Source: Axinella damicornis (taxonomy: Eukaryota > Porifera > Demospongiae > Axinellida > Axinellidae). Taken from it: a DNA stretch of 64,000 nt. The DNA is taken from the NCBI GenBank assembly GCA_963931865.1, contig OZ007506.1, positions 17,312,242 to 17,376,241 on the forward strand, read 5' to 3'. Every line of letters begins with the position of its first letter. Positions within the stretch are counted from its first letter, which is position 1. The notes beneath the pieces were generated by a model. The model did no database searches, was not told the DNA's origin, and saw only the letters and a list, made by a program, of their open reading frames with translations. Both the position numbers and the translations under genes were made by a program. Shown piece by piece: positions 20,200 through 32,460 of this stretch.

Positions 20200-21446
20200 G
20201 GCTATCAACACTATAGTCTACCAGTACATGCACAACTTGCTGTTCATGAACAAGCTTCCCAAGTTTAAATAAGCAACTCCCCCCCCCCCCCCCCCCCAAA
20301 AAAAAAAAATTTCATAAAGAATGCAGGATTTTTATATACAGAGAACGCAAGCAATGGAGCTCACCAAGACAGCTTTCAAAACACTATACATTAGTGCCAA
20401 AATGTATCGTATAGAAACAACTAGTTTCCCCAGTTAAATTAGTTTCATTTTGCATTAAGTTCAAGAGCATTCCCATAAATGGACAACAACTGAAAGAGAG
20501 CATTCCCACTGCTTCCGGCATAGCAAACAAGGGAATTTACAAAGACTGCTTTCGGTTTGGACCATAGTTTCCCTCTTTTGATCAACGTCATAAATAGCTC
20601 ACATTACGTTTTAGTGTTACCGGTATACTTGCATAGAGTCCCATGGACATAATTTATTATGTAAAACCTAATCTAGTTGGGCGACTATAGTGTGGGGCTT
20701 GCTCACACTCACCCAATGAAACAATTCTACACTTTGGTCATGTAAAAGAACTCCTACTAGCATCACAAACACATGTTGGTTTTAGGAGATCAAATGACAC
20801 ACTCAGGAACTTCACAAAAGAAAGCCTGCAGGTGTCCAGAGAAGGGCTACTAACCTACTGCCTCGGCTGCTAAAGTCTCCAGTGAAGACAAGGTAAGGCA
20901 AAATGGAGGGACTAACAGCCCGTTTACACTACAGACCGAGAAGGGCGGATTTGCTCCAGTTCGACGCAGATTGATCTGGTAGGTGCATTTACACTACGCC
21001 GCCCGAGCGCTCCATGTACGTGTGATTCGGGGGTCGAAATTCATGATTAGTCACGTGCCCAAACAGGCACGAGACTAGTCATGTTCGATATACAACACCA
21101 TGACAACCCCTAATCTCGAAACTGGACCCTTCGTGATCTGGTTCGGATACTATTGGCAACCGTCATGCCCCCACGTCCATGCCCTAACAACGGGTTCGAT
21201 TCCGTTTACACTTGGGGCGGGAACACTCCGGTTTGAACCAGTTCGATGGAGTTTGGTGGTCCAGTACGGAGCGGATCGGGGCGGTTCGGTTCGTGTTTAC
21301 ATTACGAGATAATTCGAACCAGTTTGAGCTGGATCGATCCAGAGCACTAGTTTAAACGGGCTGTAAGATTCAAAAGAAGTACCGCGTTCGTGACAATCAA
21401 CATACACGTACATCAGCAACTTACAGATATGCACTAGTCCACCAAT
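20200..21446. other. Array spacer with TM-region relic
   Basis: Contains the upstream leader of copy B, a C17/A12 homopolymer junction (20279-20309), and a relic of the paralog TM coding region (20712-20912). The relic has internal deletions and begins in words matching AATGAAACAATTCTACAC; the Harbinger-like element follows. No intact gene. Confidence 0.7.
20916..21363. mobile_element. PIF/Harbinger-like MITE (448 bp) with TAA target duplication
   Basis: Terminal inverted repeats CAGCCCGTTTACACTA (left) and TAGTTTAAACGGGCTG (right) are flanked by TAA at 20913-20915 and 21364-21366. Paralogous empty sites read GGGACTAAGGTTCGAA. A 3-bp TWA duplication is the hallmark of PIF/Harbinger. No transposase is visible inside. 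Confidence 0.75.
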
Positions 21447-22440
21447 CCAGTGGCACAATGTACTGTACGTGAAAAAGGTATCTCAATTGAAATTTGGAAC
21501 CTTTTTTTTCTCAGTCAAGATCATTTCTATGGTGAATTGCAGTTCCATTCAAAAATGCTGTGGCCTTTCCATAGCATAAGTGATTATAGGAAGATAGAAG
21601 CAAACAGCCAGAGAATTGCATGGAAAATCCCGTGTATACATAGTACAGAATTTGGAACACAAACCGCAATTGATTGCATTACGAAAGCAACCCACTGTTT
21701 TGATAGCAAACAAGGGATTTCACAAAGAGTGCTTTCAAAACACAACATTTCTTCACAGTTTATAAACATCCTACACGTTGCTATGTTTTCTCTGGTACAT
21801 TGTTCAAGTTCCAATTTGTGGATGTTTTGATGTGAGAATGAGAAGACACTGCTGATGTTCCATGGTTGTTATCAATCATGATTATTGGGGGAGGCATCGT
21901 TTTACTATTGTTCCAGCAGTAAGAAGTAACATGAGTGTCACTACTCAATGACAAGTTGCCAATTACAACTACCACCAGAAAAAACTGCAATCTCTATAGT
22001 CTTAACCCTTAGTGTATGTACGTAGCTTCCACCATGTGTAGGTTACGTGAACTTCAAACAATCACTTGCACAAGAATCTCATTCGTGATCAGTGCAGATC
22101 CTGATTTAGGGGAATGACAGCTGCAACTTTGGTTGCCAAACATGTGCTATCTACGTAACTCATGAGTCAGAAAAACACGAACTTTATTTGTACTTTGAAC
22201 AGGTATGTGTGCATATTGTATAGATAGCTAACATGCTTGCAATTTGTATATGTGATTCGTGCCTGCTTGCAGTACAGTGCAATGTACAGAATTAGTAAGC
22301 GCTTATGTTCCATTCCCTACAGTGCTTATACTCTAACATGACAGAAAACAGCACAAAGACTGTTTGACAAAAAATGGGGCATGCCAAACGGTTCATTCCT
22401 ACCTGAAATTAGCTCGCTGAAGGTATAATAGGCAGTGCTG
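21447..22440. repeat. Conserved array spacer block, copy 1
   Basis: Block beginning near the word GGCACAATGTACTGTACGTG and running through TTTGATAGCAAACAAGGGATTTCAC to the ATTAGCNNGTTGAA region. It recurs at 31543-32460, 37020-37990 and 42465-43470 with high similarity and small indels. It contains no conserved long ORF. It is part of the duplicated unit and may carry regulatory sequence. Confidence 0.8.
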
Positions 22441-22618
22441 GGATCATTATCACTATGAGACAATTAAAAGTACATAGTACTGTACTAGCAGGATGCAGGG
22501 ATACAGCAATTGTAATAATTGTACAGCACAATGGTACCATAATAACTAATAGATGCAAAACAACAGCATAAAAACTATGCGGAATCGATGACACTGCTTT
22601 TGTTGGGATACGCTATCC

Positions 22619-24541
22619 TTAGTATACACTACCCTCATGGATATGGCTATCCCCTGCCGAGTTTGAGAGGCTGCAGGATCCATAATATGTATTGGGATGC
22701 AGCAATCGGTCTGGTAAAGGGTCTTCAACAGTTTCATTACTTCTCTTCCTCAGACACGAGGTGATTAGCTTGTGAAAGTACGAATTTCTTTTCCAAAGAA
22801 GCCTTTTTAGCACGACAAGAGTTATGTACATGAGGGGTATCAGTGGAGCAGTCACATACAAAAGTCGGAGTGCAAACCTGTAAGCAGAAGTAGCCATTGG
22901 AATTTTTTCGAAGTACTGTAACCCCAATGAGCCATACAAGACAGCTAGTGCAGATATCATCACAGTATCAACATAGTTGTAAAGAGTAAATTTTTGGCTG
23001 TATGGCCTCACTGTGGCTACCAAGCAAGCAAGGATTATCAGAAGCAATGAACTGAGCGAAGCAAAGTCAGTTCCCTCATATGCCAGAGCATATGTTCCAA
23101 ACAGAACAATTCGAGTCATGAGATAAACTGCAGCAAAATATCGACAATCTCTAGTTCCATTCGTCCCGTCCTTGAAACACCCTTGAAAGGCATCAGTAAA
23201 TGTACGCAATGCTTGGAACCCACGGCCACAGGCAGACTGACATTTGAAGAGCTTCTGAAAGCACTTCGATGGAAACATCAAGAGGATGAATATGGGAAGC
23301 ACATTGAAGCAAAGGAAGACGCAAACAGCAAGTATGCCGAAGGGTATGTGTTCAGAATGAAACAATTCTACACTCTGGTCATATGAAAGAACATGACTAA
23401 TGATACTTCCACTAGCATCATAAACACATGTTGGTTTTAGGAGATCAAATGACACACTCAGGAACTTCACAGAAGAAAGCAGAAGAAAGGTGGCAAAGGC
23501 ATCAATAATTGATCTTCTGACATCACACTGTCTGCTAAAGTGAGCAAAACATTTGTGAAATGGCCTCCAAAGGAGGGCTACTAGCCTACAACCTCGGGCA
23601 TGCAACTCAACAAGGACATAAGCAACAACTAGTACCACAAGAGGGTAGGCAGCTACAGCATAGTCCAGTGCTAAAGTCTCCAGTGAAGACAAGGTAAGAC
23701 AAAATGGAGGGACTAAGGTTCGAAAGAAGTCCAGGTTCCAGATGCCATACAGAGCAAATAATATTCGCATCAATGAATTGCTTACTGGTTGTTTGATTAC
23801 AAGCAGGGAAACACGAATCTGCTGCGGACAGGCAATTACCTGACACAAAAGAACAAAGGTATTCAGTGCTGGAGAACTAGCATTAATCCTGAAAGCAATC
23901 ACCAGAAAGAGGAAAGCAGTCAGTGGAACAAATGTTAGGGCAAAGTACCAGATCAAATTACGATTGCCCTTCGTGCACTTGACACACTGAAAACTGTACA
24001 AATATGTGGGAGCAGAATATTCATCTTTGCACTGGCTGCACAAGGGACCTTCCCTGTTGAGGTCATCACATACAGCCATAGTCAGGTCAGTCTGATTAGA
24101 AGTAACTACATAGAATGATCGTTTGAGGCAGGTATACATACACCCACCAGCAATGACCCTATCTGTGATGCTATCATAAGTCACACAGAAGCACTGAAAT
24201 ATCAACAGCTTCTCCATATTCTGGCAGCAAGTGATCTTCCCATGTAGGTTACTGCCACACTCACACCTGGAGCTGCCCTCGTGTTTTACTGACCAGGCAG
24301 GACACGACACATTTCCGTCATCCAACTTGTGTAGGGTAGTATGATCCATACGTGTTACTGAAGATTTCTGTTCTTCCTTCAGACATTGCTGCAGTGGACC
24401 AATTCCGTGTGTTTCCACTAACTCATTCTTTCCAACATTCATCGTGCTGTTCTCGATCATGTTGGAATAAGTATCGCGTCCATGACATCCAACGCACATC
24501 AGCAGAACCAATAGGATTGGAACATAACCACTTACAGCCAT
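22619..24541 (-). CDS. Cys-rich multi-pass membrane protein, array copy C (intact)
   Basis: Single exon, 640 residues, starting at the conserved ATG at 24541. Same architecture as copy B: signal peptide, Cys-rich ectodomain, about eight TMs, EDPLPDRLLHP tail, and a closing SHIHEGSVY shared with copy B. Distinguishing patches are LVIKQPVSNSLMRILFALYG after the first TM block (AIQHPAGNLFARV in B), GLQYFEKIPMATSAYRF in the loop before the last TM, and CSQCKDEYSAPTYLYSF in the pre-TM1 module. Most substitutions between B and C cluster in these places, while hundreds of bases elsewhere are nearly identical. Confidence 0.85.
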   Translation of the reverse strand: MAVSGYVPILLVLLMCVGCHGRDTYSNMIENSTMNVGKNELVETHGIGPLQQCLKEEQKSSVTRMDHTTLHKLDDGNVSCPAWSVKHEGSSRCECGSNLHGKITCCQNMEKLLIFQCFCVTYDSITDRVIAGGCMYTCLKRSFYVVTSNQTDLTMAVCDDLNREGPLCSQCKDEYSAPTYLYSFQCVKCTKGNRNLIWYFALTFVPLTAFLFLVIAFRINASSPALNTFVLLCQVIACPQQIRVSLLVIKQPVSNSLMRILFALYGIWNLDFFRTLVPPFCLTLSSLETLALDYAVAAYPLVVLVVAYVLVELHARGCRLVALLWRPFHKCFAHFSRQCDVRRSIIDAFATFLLLSSVKFLSVSFDLLKPTCVYDASGSIISHVLSYDQSVELFHSEHIPFGILAVCVFLCFNVLPIFILLMFPSKCFQKLFKCQSACGRGFQALRTFTDAFQGCFKDGTNGTRDCRYFAAVYLMTRIVLFGTYALAYEGTDFASLSSLLLIILACLVATVRPYSQKFTLYNYVDTVMISALAVLYGSLGLQYFEKIPMATSAYRFALRLLYVTAPLIPLMYITLVVLKRLLWKRNSYFHKLITSCLRKRSNETVEDPLPDRLLHPNTYYGSCSLSNSAGDSHIHEGSVY

Positions 24542-24874
24542 AGCTAACAACACTATAGTCTAGCAGTGCCATAATGCACCATATATAAACAACTACATAG
24601 TTTCCCCAGATAAATTAGTTTCATTTTCCAATAAGATTTCACTTCAAGAGCATCTCCATAAATGGATACCAACTGAAAGAGAGCATCCCCACTGCTGTGA
24701 TGGCAAACAAGGAGTTCAGAAGAAGGAAATAGTAATCTGTCAATCCTTACTATGTCTGGACAGTTTTCGGTTTGGACCATAAATTCCCTTCTTTGATCAA
24801 ATGTCAATAATTATAGAGTATTTTCAGCTCACATTACAAATTTAGTGCTACATGTTCGTTCCATGGACATAAAA

Positions 24875-25901
24875 CCGTCCTTAGGAAAGGCACACAAAGA
24901 TTCTGACCACACGGCTGTGATCGCTGTCGTTCACTGACGCTTACATGCAGAAATTCACCGTGCTGGCTAAATTGTGAGCGCTGTAATAATGTCTTGTCTT
25001 CCTTTTGGTCGCCATTGCTCGCGATCGACTGAGCGTGGTTGCCACGTGGCATGTGCGTTAATTGGAACGAATTGCAATATACTTAGCTTTCGTTATATAG
25101 CTACGCGGCGAGTCGCAACCGGTGTTGCAACGCAGCTATGAATGGTTTACTTGAGTCTGATCTTCCCTGTATAATAGCTATCATGGTACTCACGTGATGT
25201 GTGATAATTGGAACGAACTGTCACACTTCGCTTGTGCTACCGTTTAACCGCGGCTACCAGGAGTGCGGTCGCCCCTCGATCTAATTAATCTAAATAATTA
25301 ATAAACGTTTGACTATTTCCGAGTAGCCTACAAAGATTCTGACTACACCGTCGTGATCGCTATGATGCAGTGACACAAAATCAAAATAATCGTGCTGAAA
25401 CTCACCTTGGTGGTGGAGATATGAGCGCTTTTGTCTCGCCGTTGGCCGCCATTGCTCGAGCGCTGCATCGACTTCCGGTGGCAGTACCGTTCTTAGGAAA
25501 GGCACACGAAGATTCTGACCACACGGCCGTAATCGCTGTCGTTCACTGACGGTTACATGCCGAAACTCACCGTGCTGGCGAAGTTGTGAGTGCTGTAATA
25601 ATGTCTTGTCTTCCTTTTGGTCGCCATTGCTCGCGATCGACTGAGCGTGGTTGCCACGTTGCATGTGCGTTAATTGGAACGTATTGCAATACGCACTACG
25701 GCCGGCAATTCGCAATGCAACGCGGCTGCGTTTTATTCGAGACTTCGTACTTGAGAGCACTCTAAATAATTTCTGATCTTCCCTATATCTATATATAGCA
25801 ATCATGGTACTCACGTGTTGTGTGATAATTGGAACGAACTGTCACACTAAGCTTGTGCTACCGTTTAACCGCGGCTACCAGGAGTGTGGTTGCCCCTCGA
25901 T
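24875..25901. repeat. Interspersed repeat, two head-to-tail copies
   Basis: A roughly 410-bp unit runs from CCGT(T)CTTAGGAAAGGCACAC to GGTTGCCCCTCGAT at 24875-25280 and again at 25488-25901. The second is preceded by a 190-bp module (25297-25487: AATAAACGTTTGACTATTTCC ... GGTGGCAGTACCG). The 190 + 410 composite recurs at 30150-30733. Each copy contains two near-identical words ATGTGCGTTAATTGGAACG and TGTGATAATTGGAACGAACTG. A mobile element of unknown class is likely. Confidence 0.75.
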
Positions 25902-26092
25902 ACTATACAGAGGATTTCTGTTTTTCATATGTATAACTCCAGTACCCCGTGTGCAGGGGTAGAGTGATCTGTCAGTATGACAGTCAGTCAGTGGACACAG
26001 AAATGAGCAGTTTGGGTGAAATAGGAAGGCTTTCAGCCTTTATTGTAGTTACAAAAAGATTGACTTGTACGTATGTACCTCAGAAACGACAG

Positions 26093-26689
26093 CAAAGTAC
26101 CAGATCAAATTACGGTTGTCCTTCATGCACTTGACACACTGCAAACTGTACAAATATGTGGGAGCAGCATAATATTATCATCTTTGCACTGGCTGCACAA
26201 GGGACCTTCCTGTTGAGGTCATCACATACCGCCGCGGTCACGTCAGTCTGATTAGAAGTAACTACATAGAATGATCCTTTGGGGCAGGTACACATACACC
26301 CACCAGCAATGACCCTATCTGTGATGCTATCATAATTATGTCACACAGAAGCACTGGAATATCAACAGCTTTTCTAAATTCTGGCAGCAAGTGATCTTCC
26401 CATGTAGGCCACTGCCACACTCACACTTGGAGCTGCCCTCGTATTTTACTGACCAGGCAGGGCACGATACATTTCCGTCATCAGACTTGCGTGGGATCCA
26501 TACGTGTTACAGAAGATTTCTGTTCTTCATTCAGACATTGCTGCAGTGGACTAATTGCAGACATTCCAACTAACCCATTCTAACATTGTTCGTGCTGTTC
26601 TCAACCATGTTGGAATAAGTGTCATGCTCATGACATCCAACACACATCAGCATAGCCAATACGATCAGCACATAACCACTTACAGCCAT
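26093..26689 (-). pseudogene. Array copy D: truncated, frameshifted paralog
   Basis: From the conserved start (26689) it resembles the array signal peptide and ectodomain. It has small deletions (for example at the PRKSDD region near 26490), an ATT insertion near 26335 and another lesion near 26170, so no frame continues. Homology ends at 26093, inside the sequence encoding TM1. The Cys pattern CECG, CC, CFC and CSQC is still recognisable in pieces. Confidence 0.85.
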
Positions 26690-27790
26690 TGCATACATAC
26701 AGTGGCACAATGCACTGTATATAAATAGCTTCCCCAGGTAAATTAGTCATTAAGAATGTAATGCAATAGCATCTCCATAAATGGAGTTGAAAGAAAGCAT
26801 CCCCACTGCTGTGATGGCAAACGAGGGAGTTCAGCATGCACGGATATTCGCACGTACGTACGTCACTGCAAAATCATCATTGTTGTTTTAACCAAGTTTG
26901 GTCAACTCAGTTGCAGGTCATAAATGTCATGCACAACTGCAAGCAAGTCATGGGATGACAAATGTATTGCTGCTTCAACAATGTCGTTCCTCAGGGATGA
27001 ACTTTTAAAGCATTTAGAGTACCACTCAACCATCAGTGGTTAAAGTAACATTACACATGTGTCCTTGCATGTGATAATCCCCAATCACAACTGCAAGCAA
27101 GTCATGGGATGCAAGGTTTTGACAGTACACCGCACTGAAGAAACAATGTACGTAATTGTGGTGGTTGCGACTCATAGCGGTAGCTACAAACAGGTCGTGC
27201 ATGATCACCGGATGGATCCCATGACTACTGAGGTAACCAACCTTGGCACAAATATGGTGTTGTTGCAGTGCATGCATGCAAGACTTTTATTGCTTTGGAC
27301 CATAAATTCCATTCTTTGATCAAATGTTGTAAATTATCGAGTTTATCACTCACATTACATGCAGTGCCACATGTATACAGTCCACAAATGCCGGTGCACA
27401 AGGGCTAACTTAGACAATTGGGCTAAGCAGGTTGAAGAGTTTCATTTTCCATTAAGAATGCAGTTCAAGAGCATTTCCATAAGCAACAACCAGTACCACA
27501 AGAGGGTAGGCAGCTACAGCATAGTCCAGTGCTAAAGTCTCCAGCGAAGACAAGGTAAGACAAAATGGAGGGACCAAGGTTCGAAAGAAGTCCAGGTTCC
27601 AGATGCCATACATAACACATTTCTGTCATCCAATTTAGAAAGTGACTTAAAAGTGTGAAGGAATCACATATAGACAAACGCGACATGACCACACTGAACG
27701 CTTAGTTGCCTCATGCTAAGGTGCTTGGCAACAACTAGGACCCCGCCCAATGAGTGGTACCTAGCAACGGAAGTGTACAACCCAGTCTAT

Positions 27791-27834
<44 letters not shown>

Positions 27835-28070
27835 AGTTCACCCGATAGTATAAAATTATAGTGGTGCAATCCCTGGTATTATACAGCAATGGCAAACAGA
27901 TGCTCACACAAAAGTGTCATGCATGATTTGCACAAATTACAACATGCGTACATAAGGGCATGTCAATGGTTTGTTACGTATGTACAAGCTCAGAAGTGTG
28001 GTATATGCTGTGTACAGTTCATAGGTATCACAGTATCCTTGCCAATGATTTTGTAGGGGATAGGCTATCC
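26690..28070. other. Array spacer with paralog fragment and long C run
   Basis: Contains a 23-bp direct duplication (ACTGCAAGCAAGTCATGGGA at about 26937 and 27090) and a fragment of the paralog TM region (27477-27612, CAACCAGTACCACAAGAGGG to CCAGATGCCATACA). A C run of about 38 bases lies at 27792-27829. No intact gene. Confidence 0.7.
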
Positions 28071-29990
28071 TCAGTATGCATGGATATAGTTATCCTCTGC
28101 CGGGTTTGAGAGACTACAGGATCCATAACATGACCTGGGGTGCAGCAATCGGTCTGGTAAAGGGTCTTCGACATTATCATTACCTCTTTTCCTCAAACAC
28201 GAGGTGAGTAGCTTGCGAAAGTATGAACTTCTTTTCCAAAGAATCTTTCTTAGTACAACAAGAGCTATGTATATGAGGGGTACCAGTGCAGCGACCACAC
28301 GTTTAAGTTGGGATGTGAACTTGTAAGCAGAGGTACCCATTGGAGTGCTCTCTAAGACATCTAACACTGTTGAGCCATATAAAACAGCTAGTGTAGATAT
28401 CATCACCGTATCAACATAGTTGTAAACAGCAAACTTCTGGCTGTATGGCCTCACTGTGGCTACCAAGCAAGCAAGGACTATCATGAACAACATAATCTGT
28501 GAAGCACAGTCGGTTCCCTCATATGCTAGAGCATATGCTGCATAAAGAATAATTCGAGTCATCAGATAAACCGCAGCAAAATATCGACAATCTCTAGTTC
28601 CATTTGTTCCATCCTTGAAACACCCTTGAAAGGCATCGGTGAACGTACGCAATGCTTGGAACCCACGCCCACAGGCAGAGTGACATCTGCAGAGCTTCTG
28701 AAAGCACTTCGATGGAAACATCAAGAGGATGAATATGGGAAGCACATTGAAGCAAAGGAAGACGCAAACAGCAAGTATGCCGAAGGGTATGTGTTCAGAA
28801 TGAAACAATTCTACACTCTGGTCATATGAGAGAACATGACTAATGATACTCCCGCTAGCATCATAAACACGTGTTGGTTTTAGGAGATCAAATGACACAC
28901 TCAGGAACCTCATAGAGGAAAGCAGAAGAAAGGTGGCAAAGGCATCAATAATTGAGCTTCTGACATCACACTGTCTGCTAAAGTGAGCAAAACATTTGTG
29001 AAATGGCCTCCAAAGGAGGGCTACTAGCCTATAGCCTCGCGCATGTAACTCAACAAGCACATAAGCAACAACCAGAACCACAAGAGGGTAGGCAGCTACA
29101 GCATAGTCCAGTGCTAAAGTCTCCAGTGAAGACAAAGTAAGACAAAATGGAGGAACTAAGGTTCGAAAGAAGTCCAGGTTCCAGATGCCATACAGAGCAA
29201 ATAATACTCGTGCAAATGAATTACCTGCAGGATGTTGGATTGCAAGTAGGGAAACACGGATCTGCTGTGGACAGGAAATTACCTGACACAAAAGAACAAA
29301 AGTATTCATTGCTGGAGAACTAGCATTAATCCTGAAAGCAATCACCAGAAAGAGGAAAGCAGTAAGGGGAACAAATGTTAGGGCAAAGTACCAGATCAAA
29401 TTACGATTGTCCTTCGTGCATTTGATGCACTGCAAACTGTACAAATAAATGGGAGCAGCATATCCATCTTTGCACTGGCTGCATAAGGGACCTTCCCTGT
29501 TGAGGTCATCACATACAGCCATAGTCAGGTCAGTCCGATTAGAAGTAACTACATAGAATAATTCCCTGATACAGGTATACATACACCCACCAGCAATGAC
29601 TCTATCTGTGATGCTATCATAAGTCACACAGAAGCACTGGAATATCAACAGCTTCTCCATATTCTGGCAGCAAGTGATCTTCCCATGTAGGCCACTGCCA
29701 CACTCACACTTGGAGCTGCTGTTGCGTTCTACTGACCACGCAGGGCACGATATATTTATATTTCTGTCATCAGACTTGCGTGGGATAGTAGGATCCATAC
29801 GTGTTACAGAAGATTTCTGTTCTTCATTCAGACATTGCTGCAGTGGACCAATTCCGTGTGTTCCCACCAAACCATTCTCTCCAACATTCGTCGTGCTGTT
29901 CTCCATCATGTTGGAATAAGTATCGTGGTCATAACATCCAACACACATCAGCACAGCCAATAGGATTAGCACATATCCACTAACAGCCAT
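28071..29990 (-). CDS. Cys-rich multi-pass membrane protein, array copy E (intact)
   Basis: Single exon, 639 residues from the conserved ATG at 29990; an in-frame extension to 30053 exists but is not shared. The ectodomain carries NINISCPAWSVERNSSSKC, sharing the unusual VERNSSSKC variant with truncated copy A and unlike B, C and F (KHEGSS). The membrane domain differs from B and C in its last third: CASQIMLFMIVLACLV, GSTVLDVLESTPMGTSAYKF and RVVAALVPLIYIAL. The tail is NVEDPLPDRLLHP, ending NYIHAY. This mixed similarity fits exchange between copies by gene conversion or unequal crossing over. Confidence 0.85.
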   Translation of the reverse strand: MAVSGYVLILLAVLMCVGCYDHDTYSNMMENSTTNVGENGLVGTHGIGPLQQCLNEEQKSSVTRMDPTIPRKSDDRNINISCPAWSVERNSSSKCECGSGLHGKITCCQNMEKLLIFQCFCVTYDSITDRVIAGGCMYTCIRELFYVVTSNRTDLTMAVCDDLNREGPLCSQCKDGYAAPIYLYSLQCIKCTKDNRNLIWYFALTFVPLTAFLFLVIAFRINASSPAMNTFVLLCQVISCPQQIRVSLLAIQHPAGNSFARVLFALYGIWNLDFFRTLVPPFCLTLSSLETLALDYAVAAYPLVVLVVAYVLVELHARGYRLVALLWRPFHKCFAHFSRQCDVRSSIIDAFATFLLLSSMRFLSVSFDLLKPTRVYDASGSIISHVLSYDQSVELFHSEHIPFGILAVCVFLCFNVLPIFILLMFPSKCFQKLCRCHSACGRGFQALRTFTDAFQGCFKDGTNGTRDCRYFAAVYLMTRIILYAAYALAYEGTDCASQIMLFMIVLACLVATVRPYSQKFAVYNYVDTVMISTLAVLYGSTVLDVLESTPMGTSAYKFTSQLKRVVAALVPLIYIALVVLRKILWKRSSYFRKLLTSCLRKRGNDNVEDPLPDRLLHPRSCYGSCSLSNPAEDNYIHAY

Positions 29991-30149
29991 GGCTATCAAC
30001 ACTATAGTCAACCAGTACGTGCACAACTTGCTGTACATGAACAAGCTTCCCAAGTTTAAATAAGCAACTCCCCCCCCCCCAAAAAAAAATTAATTTCATT
30101 ACACTCCTGGTATAGGAAAAATTGTGCCGCGTAATGTAATTAATTAATT

Positions 30150-30733
30150 AATTAATAAACGTTTGACTATTTCCGAATGGCCTACAAAGATTCTGACTAC
30201 ACCGTCGTGATCGCTATGGTGCAGTGACAAAAAATCAAAATAATTGTGCTGAAACTCACCTTGGTGGTGGAGATATGAGCGCTTTTGTCTCGCCGTGGCC
30301 GCCATTACTCGAGCGCTCTCTTCGACTTCCGGTGGCAGTACCGTTCTTAGGAAAGGCACACGAAGATTCTGACCACACGCCCATGATCACTGTCGTTCAC
30401 TGACGCTTGCATACCAAAACTCACCGTGCTGGGGAAGTTGCGAGTGCTGTAATAATGTATTGTCTTCCTTTTGATCGCCACTGCTCGCGATCGACTGAGC
30501 GTGGGTGCCACGTGGCATGTGCGTTAATTGGAACGTACTGCGCTACGCAACCGGGGTTGCAACACGGCTATATACACGTACTTTATGAAAGAGCACTCTA
30601 AATAATTATTTCTGATCATCCCTGTATATAGCTATCATGGTACTCACATGATGTGTGATAATTGGAACGAACTGACACACTTAGCTTGAGCTACCGTTTA
30701 ACCGCGGCTACCAGGAGTGCGGTTGCCCCTCGT
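30150..30733. repeat. Interspersed repeat, third copy
   Basis: Composite 190 + 390-bp unit homologous to 25297-25901, located upstream of copy E as its counterpart is upstream of copy C. It was therefore present in the unit when it was duplicated, or is a preferred insertion site. Confidence 0.7.
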
Positions 30734-31542
30734 AAAGAATGCAGGATTTAATATACAGAGAACGCAAGCAATGGAGCTCACCAAGACAGCTTTCAAAACA
30801 CTATACATTTAGTGCCAAAATGTATTGTATATAAACAACTAGTTTCCCCAGTTAAATTAGTTTCATTTTGCATTAAGCCCATAAATGGACAACAACTGAA
30901 AGAGAGCATTCCCACTGCTTCCGACATAGCAAACAAGGGAATTTACAAAGACTGCTTTCGGTTTGGACCATAATTTCCCTCTTTTGATCAACGTCATAAA
31001 TAGCTCACATTACGTTTTAGTGCTACCGGTACTTGCATAGAGTCCCACGGACATATGTAAAACCTAATCTAGTTGGGCGACTATAGTGTGGGGCTTGCTC
31101 ACACTCACCCAATGAAACAATTCTACACTTTGGTCATGTAAAAGAACTCCTACTAGCATCACAAACACATGTTGGTTTTAGGAGATCAAATGACACACTC
31201 AGGAACTTCACAAAAGAAAGGCTGCAGTTGTCCAGAGAAGGGCTACTAATCTACCGCCTCGGCTGCTAAAGTCTCCAGTGAAGACAAGGTAAGGCAAAAT
31301 GGCCCTAACAACGGGTTCGATTCCGTTCGAACCAGTTCGATGGAGTTTGGTGGTCCAGTACGGAGCGGATCGAGGTGGTTCGGTTCGTGTTTACATTACA
31401 AGATAATTCGAACCAGTTTGAGCTGGATCGATCCAGAGCGCTAGTGTAAACGGGCTGTAAGATTCAAAAGAAGTACCGCGTTCGTGACAATCAACATACA
31501 CGTTCATCAGCAACTTACAGATATGCACTAGTCCACCAATCC
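30734..31542. other. Array spacer with TM relic and truncated Harbinger-like MITE
   Basis: Homologous to 20310-21446. It contains the TM-region relic (31105-31302) and a 5'-truncated copy of the Harbinger-like element (31303-31457, ending CGGGCTG followed by TAA). The element therefore predates this segmental duplication. Confidence 0.75.
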
Positions 31543-32460
31543 AGTGGCACAATGTACTGTACGTGAAAAAGGTATCCCAATTGAAATTTGGAACCTTTTT
31601 TCTCAGTCAAGATCATTTCTATGGTGAATTGCAGTTCCATTCAAAAATGCTGTGGCCTTTCCATAGCATATAAGTGATTATAGGAAGATAGAAGCAAACA
31701 GCCAGAGAATTGCATGGAAAATCCCGTGTATACATAGTACAGAATTTGGAACACAAACCGCAATTGATTGCATTATTCGAGAACGAAAGCAACCCACTGT
31801 TTTGATAGCAAACAAGGGATTTCACCAAGAGTGCTTTCAAAACACAACATTTCTTCACAGTTTATAAACATCCTACACGTTGCTATGATTTCTCTGGTAC
31901 ACATTGTTCAAGTTCCAATTTGTGGATTTTCGATGTGAGAATGAGAAGACACTGCTACAGTTTTATGGGATGGGTGATGTTCCATGGGGAATAATTATCA
32001 ATCATGATTATTGAGGGAGGCATTGTTTTGCTATTGTTCCAGCAGCAAGAAGTAATATGAGTGTCTATCAACTAGTTGCCAATTACAACTTAACCATTAG
32101 TGTATGTACGTAGCTGCCACCATATTATAGTGTGTATAGGTTAAGTCAACTTCAAGCAATCAATTGCACATGAATCTCATTCGTGTTCAGTGCAAATTCT
32201 GGAAATTGTGGAATGACAACGGCAGATGAAACTTTTGGTTACCAAACATTTATGTAGATAGCTAATATGCTTGCAATTTGTATGTGTTCGGTGTGAATTA
32301 TGGTGCCTGCTTGCGGTACAGAATTGGGAAGTGCTTACGCACCATTTCCTACAGTGATTATACTCCAACATGACAGAAAACAGCACAAAGACTGGTGGAC
32401 AGAATGGGGCATGTCAATCGGTTCATTCCCACCTGAAATTAGCCAGTTGAAACGTACAAC
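31543..32460. repeat. Conserved array spacer block, copy 2
   Basis: Homologous to 21447-22440. No conserved protein-coding frame. Confidence 0.8.

Noticed and set aside
25140..25260. Plus-strand start MVLTCCVIIGTN-like in the interspersed repeat as a THAP-domain gene
   Set aside because: Cys spacing is only loosely THAP-like and the frame does not continue through the required AVPTF-type region.
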